A stretch of 34,030 nt of DNA from Brevundimonas sp. UBA2388. GTDB lineage: Bacteria > Pseudomonadota > Alphaproteobacteria > Caulobacterales > Caulobacteraceae. A model generated the notes under the pieces. That model saw only the letters and a program-made list of their open reading frames with translations. It ran no database searches and was not told where the DNA came from. Every line of letters starts with the position of its first letter. Within the stretch, counting starts at the first letter, position 1. Positions 13,829-21,796 of the stretch are shown piece by piece. The stretch lies in the NCBI GenBank assembly GCA_002343425.1, contig DDSO01000026.1, forward strand, positions 4,735-38,764, written 5' to 3'. Made by a program: the position numbers and the translations under genes.

Positions 13829-16800
13829 ATGAAGCGCGCTTTTCTGACCACGGTCGCCCTGCTGGCGCTCGCCTGTCCCGCGGCCGCCCAGACGCCCGAG
13901 CCGGTCTCGCCGATCGCCGCCCCGCCCGTCCCCGGGCCGGTCGAGCCCCAGGCCGCGGCGGGGCCGGTCGCCGAGCCAGCCGCGGTCGCCGCGACCGAAA
14001 CCCCGAAATGGGATGTGCAGAACCCGCCCGGACCCTCGCGCGACATCCCCATCGACGTGACCCGCGGCACCTGGATGTCGCTGGACGTCAGCCCCGACGG
14101 CCAGACCATCGTCTTCGATCTGCTGGGCGACATCTATGTGATGCCGGTCTCCGGCGGCGAGGCGCGCGCCATCGCCTCGGGCGTGGCCTGGGACATGCAG
14201 CCGAAATGGTCGCCCGACGGCCGCCATATCGCCTTCACCTCGGACCGGGCGGGCGGCGACAACATCTGGATCATGGAGGCTGACGGCTCCAATCCGACCC
14301 AGGTGTCGAAGGAAAGCTTCCGGCTGGTGAACCAGCCGGAGTGGTCGCCGGACGGCCAGTTCATCGTCGGGCGCAAGCATTTCACTTCGGCCCGCTCGCT
14401 GGGCGCGGGCGAGATGTGGATGTGGCACCGCTCGGGCGGAAACGGCGTGCAGATGACCGAGCGCCGGACGCAGCAGAAGGATACGGGCGAGCCCGCCTTC
14501 TCGCCGGACGGGCGGTATCTGTATTTCAGCGACGACGCGACGCCGGGCGCGACGTTTGAATATTCCAAGGACGTCAACACCCAGATCTACATCATCCGGC
14601 GTCTGGATCGCGAAACGGGCGATATCGAGCCCTATATCACCGGCCCCGGCGGCTCGATCCGGCCTACGCCGTCACCCGACGGCAAGTCGATCGCCTTCAT
14701 CCGGCGCGTGCGCTACCAGTCGGTCCTCTATGTCATGGACATCGAGTCCGGGCGTGAGACGCCGATCTTCTCCGGCCTCGACCGGGACCTGCAGGAAACC
14801 TGGGCGGTCCACGGCGTCTATCCGGCGATCAGCTGGACCCCGGACAACCGCTCGATCGTCTTCTGGGCCGACGGCCGTATCCAGCGCGTCGATGTGGCGT
14901 CGCAGGCCGTGGCGGACATCCCCTTCCACGTCGCAGACACCCGCCGGGTGCAGGACACCGTCCGCTTCCCGGTCGAGGTCGCGCCTGACGCGTTCGACGT
15001 CCGCATGATCCGCTGGGCCCGGCCTTCGCCGGACGGCACGAAGGTCGTGTTTGAGGCGCTAGGCAATCTGTGGATCCGCGACCTGCCGACCGGCACGGCG
15101 CGGCGGCTGACGCGCCAGGGCGACCATTTCGAGCTCTATCCGAACTGGTCCCGCGACGGCCGGTCGATCGTCTACACCACCTGGGACGACCAGGAGTTCG
15201 GCTCGGTCCGGGTGGTCCCGGCCTCGGGCGGCGTGGGCCGCGTGGTCACCTCGCGCCCCGGCCACTATGTCGAGCCGGTCTTCTCGCCGGACGGCCGCAC
15301 CGTGGTCTATCGCGCCACCGGCGGCGGCTCGCTGATGCCGGCCCTGTGGACCCGCGACCCGGGCGTCTATCGCATCCCGACCGGCGGCGGAGAGGCCGTT
15401 CTGGTCACCGACGAAGGCTCCAGCCCGCAGTTCGGCGCCGACGAAGACCGCCTGTTCCTGTCGAGCCGTGACGGCGACAAGCGCACCCTGATCTCGGTCG
15501 ATCTGGACGGCGATGACGAGCGCACCCACCTGACCTCGGAATGGGCCAGCGAGTTCGCCGTCTCGCCCGACGGAAACTGGATCGGCTGGACCGAACGGTT
15601 CAACGCCTATGTCGCCCCCTTCGTGCAGGCAGGCCGGCCCATCACCATCAGCGCCGACGGCAAATCCCTGCCCCAGGCCCGGGTCACCCGCGACGCCGGC
15701 GAATGGCTGAGCTGGTCGGGTGATTCCCGCCGCCTGCAGTGGTCAACAGGGCCGGAGCTGTTCACCCGCGACCTCAATCAGGCCTTCACCTTCGTCGAGG
15801 GCGCGCCCGAGGAACTGCCCAAGCCGGATGAAGCTGGCATCAACCTCGGCTTCAGCGTCCAGGCCGATGTGCCCGAGGGCCGCATGGCCCTGACCGGCGC
15901 CCGGCTGATCACCATGAACGGCGCCGAGGTGATCGAGAACGGGGTCGTCATCGTCAACGGCAACCGCATCGAGGCCATCGGCCCCGCATCGACCACCCCT
16001 GTCCCGGCCGGCGTCCCGGTCATGGACATGGCCGGCAAGACCATCATGCCGGGCCTGGTCGATGCCCACTGGCACGGCTCCATGGCCTCGAACGAGATCA
16101 TCCCCGAACAGAGCTGGGTCAACTACGCCTCGCTGGCCTTCGGCGTGACCACGATCCACAACCCTTCGGCCGACACCAGTGAGACGTTCGCCCACGGTGA
16201 GCTGGCCCGGACCGGCCGGGTGGTCGGGCCACGCATCTTCTCGACCGGCACCATCCTGTACGGCGCCAACACCGCCTTCACGGCCCAGGTCGACGACCTG
16301 GACGACGCGATGTCGACCCTGCGGCGGATGCAGGCGGCGGGCGCCTGGAGCGTCAAGAGCTACAACCAGCCCCGCCGTGATCAGCGCCAGCAGATCATCG
16401 AGGCGGCGCGCCAGCTGAACATGATGGTCGTCCCCGAGGGCGGCTCGCTGTTCCAGCACAATATGTCGATGATCGTCGACGGCCACACCACGATCGAACA
16501 TTCGATCCCGCTGGCCAACCTCTATGACGACGTCCACCAGCTCTGGCGCCAGACCGGCGTGGCCTACAACCCGACCCTGGTTGTGGCCTATGGCGGCAGC
16601 TATGGCGAAAACTACTGGTACCAGGAGAGCGAGGTCTGGAACCACCCGATCCTGACCCGGTACGTCCCGCGCCGCATCCTCGACGCCCGTGCCCGCCGTC
16701 CGGAAACCCTGCCTGACAACGAGTGGAACCACATCTCTGTCGCCCGGGAGGCCAATCGCCTGGCCGAACAGGGCGTCAGCGTCCTGATCGGCGCCCACGG

Positions 16801-17179
16801 CCAACGCGAGGGTCTGGCGGCGCACTGGGAGCTGTGGAGCCTGGCCCAGGGTGGAATGGCGCCGATCGACGTGATCCGCGCCGGCACCCTGAACGGCGCC
16901 CGGGCGCTGGGGCTGGATCGCGACATCGGCTCGCTGGAAGTCGGCAAGCTGGCCGACATGGTGGTGATGGATCAGAACCCGCTCGAGAACATCCGCAACA
17001 CCACCTCGGTGGCCTACACGGTCCTAAACGGCCGGGTGTACGACTCCGGCATGAATGAGGTCGCGCCGCGCCAGCGGCCGCGTGCGCCGTTCTGGTTCGC
17101 CAGCGCCGGCGGCGAGGCCCTGCCCTCGGACACGGCGGCGGACACGGAGTCCGACGGCGATCACGGTCACGGTCACTGA
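13829..17179 (+). CDS. Exported PD40 beta-propeller / amidohydrolase fusion protein
   Basis: A 1116-residue protein with signal peptide (MKRAFLTTVALLALACPAAAQ). From about residue 60 to 690 it contains many TolB/PD40 propeller repeats, such as WSPDGRHIAF, FSPDGRYLYFS and PSPDGTKVVF. The C-terminal part, from about 690 to 1085, is a metal-dependent amidohydrolase. It has DAHWHG (His747 and His749, the metal-binding HxH), HTTIEHS (His891), IGAHGQ (His990) and the closing GSLEVGKLADMVVMD...LNGRVYDSG segment. Families with this order are exported hydrolases thought to act on peptides or amides, substrate unknown. The last residues (GDHGHGH) are a short His-rich tail that could bind metal. The gene stands alone, divergent from the TPR/barrel operon, and is followed by a strong hairpin terminator. 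Confidence 0.92.
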   Translation: MKRAFLTTVALLALACPAAAQTPEPVSPIAAPPVPGPVEPQAAAGPVAEPAAVAATETPKWDVQNPPGPSRDIPIDVTRGTWMSLDVSPDGQTIVFDLLGDIYVMPVSGGEARAIASGVAWDMQPKWSPDGRHIAFTSDRAGGDNIWIMEADGSNPTQVSKESFRLVNQPEWSPDGQFIVGRKHFTSARSLGAGEMWMWHRSGGNGVQMTERRTQQKDTGEPAFSPDGRYLYFSDDATPGATFEYSKDVNTQIYIIRRLDRETGDIEPYITGPGGSIRPTPSPDGKSIAFIRRVRYQSVLYVMDIESGRETPIFSGLDRDLQETWAVHGVYPAISWTPDNRSIVFWADGRIQRVDVASQAVADIPFHVADTRRVQDTVRFPVEVAPDAFDVRMIRWARPSPDGTKVVFEALGNLWIRDLPTGTARRLTRQGDHFELYPNWSRDGRSIVYTTWDDQEFGSVRVVPASGGVGRVVTSRPGHYVEPVFSPDGRTVVYRATGGGSLMPALWTRDPGVYRIPTGGGEAVLVTDEGSSPQFGADEDRLFLSSRDGDKRTLISVDLDGDDERTHLTSEWASEFAVSPDGNWIGWTERFNAYVAPFVQAGRPITISADGKSLPQARVTRDAGEWLSWSGDSRRLQWSTGPELFTRDLNQAFTFVEGAPEELPKPDEAGINLGFSVQADVPEGRMALTGARLITMNGAEVIENGVVIVNGNRIEAIGPASTTPVPAGVPVMDMAGKTIMPGLVDAHWHGSMASNEIIPEQSWVNYASLAFGVTTIHNPSADTSETFAHGELARTGRVVGPRIFSTGTILYGANTAFTAQVDDLDDAMSTLRRMQAAGAWSVKSYNQPRRDQRQQIIEAARQLNMMVVPEGGSLFQHNMSMIVDGHTTIEHSIPLANLYDDVHQLWRQTGVAYNPTLVVAYGGSYGENYWYQESEVWNHPILTRYVPRRILDARARRPETLPDNEWNHISVAREANRLAEQGVSVLIGAHGQREGLAAHWELWSLAQGGMAPIDVIRAGTLNGARALGLDRDIGSLEVGKLADMVVMDQNPLENIRNTTSVAYTVLNGRVYDSGMNEVAPRQRPRAPFWFASAGGEALPSDTAADTESDGDHGHGH

Positions 17180-17195
17180 GGCCACGGACGAAGGG

Positions 17196-17225
17196 AAAGG
17201 CGGGACCGGGTTCGGGCCCGCCTTT
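17196..17225. terminator. Bidirectional terminator between convergent genes
   Basis: AAAGGCGGG (17196-17204) and CCCGCCTTT (17217-17225) form a perfect 9-bp stem around a 12-base loop. It lies 16 bases after the amidohydrolase stop and just before the stop of the convergent Anbu gene, and has A/T ends on both sides, so it can serve both directions. Confidence 0.8.
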
Positions 17226-17230
17226 GTCGC

Positions 17231-17995
17231 TCAGGCCTCGACCGCCGACGGCCTCGGCCGCTTCATCCAGGGCGGCTCGGGCATGGACCGGCGTGCGGCG
17301 GCCTGGGCCTGGGTCCAGCGCAGGTGCAGGTCGGCGAAATAGGAATCGTCCTGTTCGATCCGCCGCTGGTCGCCGCTGAAATAGTCCCGGCGCAGGGTCA
17401 GGACATCGAACGGCGCGCCCACGCCGACATTCGACCGCATGGTGGTCGAGAACGAGATCAGCCCCAGCTTCACGGCCTCGGCGAGCGGGGTGTCGAACGC
17501 CAGCCCGCTCTCGAGGATCGGCTTGCCGTATTTCAGCTCGCCGATCTGGAGGTAGGGGGTGTCCTGCCCGCATTCGATGAAATTGCCCTGGCTGTAGATC
17601 AGGAACAGCCCCATCTGGCCGCCGTTGATCTGACCGCCCAGCAGCATCGAGGCCGAGGTGTTGAGGCTGTCGGCCTCCAGCGCCGGCGCGATCGACAGCC
17701 GGACGCTGCGCAGGGCGTGGCCCAGGATCTGGGCGCAGCGGAACAGGGTCGGCGCTGTCTCCAGCGTCTCGGCCGGCTCGCCGACATTCAGGTGAACGCC
17801 CTCGCGCGCCATGGCCAGGGCCGTCTGGGTGACGGAGAGGTTGCCGGCCGTGCAGATGCCCAGCACCCGCTCGCCGGGCCGATCGACGACATGCAGCTTG
17901 CGATAGGTCGAGATGCTGTCGACGCCCGCATTGGTGCGCGTGTCGGCGATCATCGCCAACCCGTCCTCAACCAGCATGCCCACGCAATAGGTCAT
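17231..17995 (-). CDS. anbu: Anbu, proteasome-like Ntn hydrolase
   Basis: A 254-residue member of the ancestral beta-subunit (Anbu) family of proteasome/HslV-like Ntn hydrolases. The N-terminus MTYCVGMLVEDGLAMIADTR matches the family. Removal of Met exposes the nucleophile Thr2, with Asp18 and Lys33 (YRKLH) at the expected active-site positions. SASMLLGGQ and the DLHLRW region are further family-like segments. The start at ATG 17995 is fixed by this N-terminus, since no residues may precede Met-Thr. It is the last gene of an operon with ATP-grasp, alpha-E and transglutaminase-like genes, the classic Anbu neighbourhood, and is separated from the preceding gene by 74 bases. The physiological substrate of Anbu is not established. 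Confidence 0.95.
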   Translation of the reverse strand: MTYCVGMLVEDGLAMIADTRTNAGVDSISTYRKLHVVDRPGERVLGICTAGNLSVTQTALAMAREGVHLNVGEPAETLETAPTLFRCAQILGHALRSVRLSIAPALEADSLNTSASMLLGGQINGGQMGLFLIYSQGNFIECGQDTPYLQIGELKYGKPILESGLAFDTPLAEAVKLGLISFSTTMRSNVGVGAPFDVLTLRRDYFSGDQRRIEQDDSYFADLHLRWTQAQAAARRSMPEPPWMKRPRPSAVEA

Positions 17996-18069
17996 GCGGC
18001 GCGCAATCCCCGCTGCCCGTCCGTCATGGTCTTCACGGTAACAGATTCCCCCGTCCGGTAACCCACAGC

Positions 18070-18897
18070 CTACGCCTGTTGCTGTCCCTGTTGCATGTCG
18101 GCATCACGCACGTTCAGCCGCACCGCCAGCCGCTCGCCCCCGCCGCCGTAGCTGGCCCCGCGCACCGGGGCCGCGCCGCGATAGTCCAGCCCGGCCGCGA
18201 CCCGCACATAGCGGTCGGTCGAACAGATGCCGTTGGCCGGATCGAAGCCGACCCAGCCGAGGTCCGGTATCCAGGCCTCCGCCCAGGCATGCGCCGCCTC
18301 CTGATCGTCCTTGCCGTCCCGGCGCAGCAGATGGCCCGAGACATAGCGGGCCGGCGTGCCCATCTGACGGGCGCAGGCGATGAAGACATGAGCGTGGTCC
18401 TGACAGACGCCTCGACCGAGGGCCAACACCTCTGCCGCCGTGTGGGTCGGCGTCGTCACCCCGACCTCAAAGGCCACCGAGCCGTGGATCCCCGCCATCA
18501 ACCGGTGCAGCCGCTCCAGCGGCGGATGGGCTGAAAACTCCGAGGCGAAGACCGAGATCAACTTGTCCCGCCGCGTCAGGGCGGTATCGCGCAGGAAGAC
18601 CAGAGGCGACAGCGTCTCCTGCCCCGCCGGAACCACACCCGCGGTGTCTGCGGTGATCACCTCGCCCGAGACCCGGACCGTCAGGCTCTGGGTCGGCTGT
18701 TCAGTGTAGAGGGTGTGGACGATGTTGCCGAAGGCGTCCTCGGACTTGCGCAGGCGCGCGTCGACATCGGTTTCGACCCGCCAGTTGCGGACCTGCTGCG
18801 CCTCGGACGAGCGGGGCGTCAGCCTCAGGGTCTGGATGATGAAACGCGCCGCCCGGTCGTAGGCATAGGTGGTGGCGTGGTCGATGCTGATGCGCAC
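18070..18897 (-). CDS. Transglutaminase-like cysteine peptidase of the Anbu operon
   Basis: A 275-residue protein with the bacterial transglutaminase-like N-terminal beta domain (MRISIDHATTYAYDRAARF...) and a papain-like transglutaminase core. The catalytic triad is visible: Cys165 in GRGVCQDHAH, His203 in AAHAWAEAW and Asp219 in GFDPANG. Such proteins cleave or transfer at amide or isopeptide bonds. The start is GTG 18897, three bases after the alpha-E stop, so it is translated in the same operon. In this context it is predicted to act on a product of the neighbouring ATP-grasp protein. It has no signal peptide, so the site of action is probably cytoplasmic. Confidence 0.93.
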   Translation of the reverse strand: MRISIDHATTYAYDRAARFIIQTLRLTPRSSEAQQVRNWRVETDVDARLRKSEDAFGNIVHTLYTEQPTQSLTVRVSGEVITADTAGVVPAGQETLSPLVFLRDTALTRRDKLISVFASEFSAHPPLERLHRLMAGIHGSVAFEVGVTTPTHTAAEVLALGRGVCQDHAHVFIACARQMGTPARYVSGHLLRRDGKDDQEAAHAWAEAWIPDLGWVGFDPANGICSTDRYVRVAAGLDYRGAAPVRGASYGGGGERLAVRLNVRDADMQQGQQQA

Positions 18898-18900
18898 AGG

Positions 18901-19833
18901 TCAGCTCAGATACTGGTCATGGATGGCCTGCCCCAGGCGGCCGTTCTCGCCGAGGAAGGCCTGGATGTATTCGTGCAGGCCGGACTGGAAGATGTCCTCC
19001 ATGCGCGAATTGTCGAAGGCGCGCATCCGGTCCGCCGCCAGCCGCTGGGCCGGGCCGCGTCGGCCGTAGTCGCCGGCCAGTCGCTCCAGATACCGCACGA
19101 TCGAGGCCTGGCAGCTGGCCAGGGACCGCGGCATCTGGCGGTTCAGCACCAGCAGGTCGGCCACCAGCCAGGGCTTGACCGAGTCACGGTAGACCCAGCG
19201 ATAGGCCGTCAAAGCCGAGACCTCGCGCAGCAGGGTGGTCCACTGGAAATAGTCCAGCTGACCGCCGACGCGTTCGCCCTCGGGCAGCAGCAGGTGGTAT
19301 TTCACGTCCAGCAGCCGCGCCGTGTTGTCAGCCCGCTCGATGGCCGCGCCAAGCCGCAGGAAATAATAGCCGTCGTTGCGCAGCATGGTCCGCGAGGTCG
19401 CGCCCTCGACCGACAGGGTGACCGTCTTCACCCATTCGAGGAAGCGCGCGAACTCGTCGCGCCGCGTCGGCTGGCCCTGCTCCTCCAGCCCGTTCCAGGC
19501 GCCGTTGATGGCCTCCCACAGCTCGATGGTCAGGGCCGTGCGGACGGAGCGCGCATTGGTGCGGGCGCGGGTGATGCAGGCGGTGATGGACGAGGCGTTG
19601 TTCGGCGCGAAGGCGAGATATTCGCGCACCGACTTCTCGGTCGGCGACCGGCCCAGCGCCTTCGGAGCCCCCGCCGAGGCCAGGGCGCTGGCCCAGACCG
19701 TCTCCGCGTCGCCGTCGCCGCGCGTCGGAATGGCGGCGAGGCGCAGCGTGGCCTCGAGGATGCGGGCGAGGAAGTCCGCCCGCTCGATATAGCGGCCGGT
19801 CCAGTACAGGCTGTCTGCGGTACGACTAAGCAT
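18901..19833 (-). CDS. Alpha-E domain protein (DUF403)
   Basis: A 310-residue all-helical protein beginning MLSRTADSLYWTGRYIERAD, the hallmark of alpha-E/DUF403 proteins. Other typical segments are RTALTIELWEAIN, ATSRTMLRNDGYYFLRLG and IERADNTARLLDVKYH. No enzymatic activity is known for the family; conserved acidic and arginine residues suggest a role with the ATP-grasp partner, with which it is often found fused or adjacent. ATG 19833 overlaps the ATP-grasp stop by one base (TGATG), giving tight translational coupling. Confidence 0.94.
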   Translation of the reverse strand: MLSRTADSLYWTGRYIERADFLARILEATLRLAAIPTRGDGDAETVWASALASAGAPKALGRSPTEKSVREYLAFAPNNASSITACITRARTNARSVRTALTIELWEAINGAWNGLEEQGQPTRRDEFARFLEWVKTVTLSVEGATSRTMLRNDGYYFLRLGAAIERADNTARLLDVKYHLLLPEGERVGGQLDYFQWTTLLREVSALTAYRWVYRDSVKPWLVADLLVLNRQMPRSLASCQASIVRYLERLAGDYGRRGPAQRLAADRMRAFDNSRMEDIFQSGLHEYIQAFLGENGRLGQAIHDQYLS

Positions 19834-21245
19834 CAGACATCCAGCACCCAGGTGTCCTTGGTTCCGCCGCCCTGGCTGGAGTTGACCACCAGCGAGCCGG
19901 GCTTCAGCGCCACCCGCGTCAGCCCACCGGGGGCGACCTTCACCCCGTCCGGGCTCGACAGCACGAACGGCCGGAGGTCGACGTGGCGGCCGTGCAGTTC
20001 GCCCTTGTCCAGCGTCGGCGCGGTCGACAGGTCCAGCGTCGGCTGGGCGATAAAGTCATCAGGGTCGTTGATCAGCTTCTTCCGGAAGGCCTCGATCTCG
20101 GCCTTGGTCGACGCCGGCCCCACCAGCATGCCGTAGCCGCCCGAGCCGCCGACCTCCTTGACCACCAGTTGGTCGAGTTTCGACAGCACCTCCTTCAGCG
20201 CCTCCGGCTCACGGCAGCGCCAGGTCGGGACATTCTTCAGGATCGGCTCCTCGCCGGTGAAGAAGCGGATGATCTCCGGCATGTAGGTGTAGACAGCCTT
20301 GTCGTCGGCGACGCCGGTCCCGACCGCATTGGCCAGGGTTACGGTTCCGGCCTGATAGGCCGTCATCAGCCCCGGCACGCCGAGCGTTGAGTCCGGCCGG
20401 AAGGTCAGGGGATCGAGGAAGTCGTCGTCGATCCGGCGATAGACCACATCGACCTGCTGGCGGCCCTGGGTCGTGCGCATGAAGACCTTGCCGTCATCGA
20501 CGAACAGGTCACGCCCCTCGACCAGATCCACGCCCAGCTTGTCGGCGAGGAAGGAGTGTTCGTAATAGGCCGAGTTGAACGGCCCCGGCGTCAGCACCAC
20601 GATGGTCGGATCGGCTCCCGCCGCTTCGGGCGCCGAGGCCCGCAGCGAATGCAGCAGCATATCGGCATAGGTCTCGACCGGCCGGACCGGATAGTCGGCG
20701 AACAGGTCGGGGAACAACCGCATCATCATCTCGCGGTTCTCCAGCATGTAGGAGACCCCCGAGGGCGTGCGGCAGTTGTCTTCCAGCACGTAGAAGCCGT
20801 CCTCGCCCGTGCGCACCAGATCGACGCCGGCGATATGAACCCAGACGCCGCGCGGCGGGCGGCGGCCCTGCATCTCGGGCACATAGTGGGGATTGGTCAG
20901 GATCAGTTCGGCCGGGACGATCCCGGCCTTCAGACATTCCTGCGGGCCATAGACGTCGGCGAGGAAGAGGTTGATCGCGCGAACCCGCTGGGTGAGCCCG
21001 GCCTCCAGCCCCGCCCATTCGGCCGCGCCGATGATGCGCGGCACGACGTCGAACGGGATCAGGCGTTCGCTGGATTCCGCGTCGCCATAGACGGCGAAGG
21101 TGATCCCCATGCGGCGGAAGAACAGCTCCGCCTGACGCGACCGCGCCTGCAGCAGCCCTTCGGGGGCGTCCGCCAGCCAGCGCGCGAGTCCGCGATAGCT
21201 GTCGCGGACTCCACCGCCGTCACCTGACATTTCGTCGAAGGCCAT
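19833..21245 (-). CDS. Circularly permuted ATP-grasp protein (DUF404/DUF407 type)
   Basis: A 470-residue predicted amide- or peptide-bond-forming ligase of the circularly permuted ATP-grasp group. Recognisable segments are GITFAVYGD, the VLEDNCRTPSGVSYMLENR motif at about 153-171, VVLTPGPFNSAYYEH and the C-terminal LVVKEVGGSGGYGMLVG and GRHVDLRPFV blocks that would bind ATP-Mg. It is the first gene of the Anbu operon and is thought to make a small peptide or amide that the other proteins handle; the product is unknown. GGGAG lies four bases ahead of ATG 21245, directly beside an 8-bp hairpin that could control initiation. Confidence 0.94.
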   Translation of the reverse strand: MAFDEMSGDGGGVRDSYRGLARWLADAPEGLLQARSRQAELFFRRMGITFAVYGDAESSERLIPFDVVPRIIGAAEWAGLEAGLTQRVRAINLFLADVYGPQECLKAGIVPAELILTNPHYVPEMQGRRPPRGVWVHIAGVDLVRTGEDGFYVLEDNCRTPSGVSYMLENREMMMRLFPDLFADYPVRPVETYADMLLHSLRASAPEAAGADPTIVVLTPGPFNSAYYEHSFLADKLGVDLVEGRDLFVDDGKVFMRTTQGRQQVDVVYRRIDDDFLDPLTFRPDSTLGVPGLMTAYQAGTVTLANAVGTGVADDKAVYTYMPEIIRFFTGEEPILKNVPTWRCREPEALKEVLSKLDQLVVKEVGGSGGYGMLVGPASTKAEIEAFRKKLINDPDDFIAQPTLDLSTAPTLDKGELHGRHVDLRPFVLSSPDGVKVAPGGLTRVALKPGSLVVNSSQGGGTKDTWVLDV

Positions 21246-21253
21246 GCTGCTCC

Positions 21254-21274
21254 CGCTGCAACGATCTTGCAGCG
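21254..21274 (-). promoter_or_regulatory. 8-bp inverted repeat abutting the Anbu-operon ribosome-binding site
   Basis: CGCTGCAA and TTGCAGCG are perfect inverted repeats around a 5-base centre. On the coding strand the structure ends at the GGGAG ribosome-binding site (21254-21250) of the ATP-grasp gene. It could be a leader hairpin influencing initiation, or a regulator-binding palindrome. Confidence 0.55.
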
Positions 21275-21293
21275 TGGCCCGACAAGCGGCGCT

Positions 21294-21315
21294 GGCGCAA
21301 CAGGAATGTTGCGCC
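21294..21315 (-). promoter_or_regulatory. Second 8-bp inverted repeat upstream of the Anbu operon
   Basis: GGCGCAAC and GTTGCGCC are perfect inverted repeats around a 6-base centre, 19 bases beyond the first one. Both repeats contain GCAAC or its near match GCAA in one arm and the complement in the other, so one protein could bind both. TTGAAC at about 21327-21332 on the minus strand may be a -35 element. Confidence 0.5.
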
Positions 21316-21340
21316 GCCGCAAAGGTTCAACGACCACGGA

Positions 21341-21718
21341 TTATCGCGACTGGACCGTGGTTGCTCGTCCGGCGGCCACCGTCACCCTCGCATAGCCCTC
21401 GGTCCAGCTGTTCGCGCTCAGGACCTCGCCCGCGCCGACATCCCAGCAGCCGGCGGAGACGGTGAAGGTATAGCTGCCGCCCGGCGGGATGCTGTAGCCC
21501 GAGGGCAGGCGGTTCAGGCCGTAGGTGTGGGCGCTGCAGTCCGAGACCAGCACGACGTCAATCGAATTGGTCTGCGAGACATTGCGAACAACAAGCGCGC
21601 CCGTGGGTTCGCCCGGCCGGATCAGCTCACCGCCGGTGATCAGCGACGCGCAGCCGCCGAGGCCGCCGGCCAGGCCGATGATGGTCGCCGCAGCGGCGGC
21701 GCGAAGAAGCGTTTTCAT
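21341..21718 (-). CDS. Small lipoprotein of unknown function
   Basis: A 125-residue lipoprotein. The N-terminus MKTLLRAAAAATIIGLAGGLGGC ends in the lipobox LGGC with Cys23. The mature part is beta-rich (TGALVVRNVSQTNSIDVVLVSD, YTFTVSAGCWDVGAG, ARVTVAAGRATTV) and has two further cysteines, in SDCSAH and AGCWDV, that may form a disulphide. I do not recognise the family. GGAGGG seven bases before ATG 21718 fixes the start. It lies between the GEP-like peptidase and the Anbu operon on the same strand, 78 bases after the peptidase, with a GC hairpin between them. Confidence 0.8.
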   Translation of the reverse strand: MKTLLRAAAAATIIGLAGGLGGCASLITGGELIRPGEPTGALVVRNVSQTNSIDVVLVSDCSAHTYGLNRLPSGYSIPPGGSYTFTVSAGCWDVGAGEVLSANSWTEGYARVTVAAGRATTVQSR

Positions 21719-21734
21719 GGAATGTCCCTCCAGT

Positions 21735-21760
21735 CCCGCGCGCAGGTCAGCACGCGCGGG
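21735..21760. terminator. GC-rich hairpin after the GEP-like peptidase gene
   Basis: CCCGCGCG (21735-21742) and CGCGCGGG (21753-21760) form a perfect 8-bp stem with a 10-base loop. It lies about 37 bases past the peptidase stop and ahead of the lipoprotein gene. There is no T-run, so it may be a weak terminator, a Rho-dependent site or an RNA-stabilising hairpin. Confidence 0.4.
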
Positions 21761-21796
21761 GCCGGGCGGGGCCTGTCGATTCCTGACGGATCGAAC

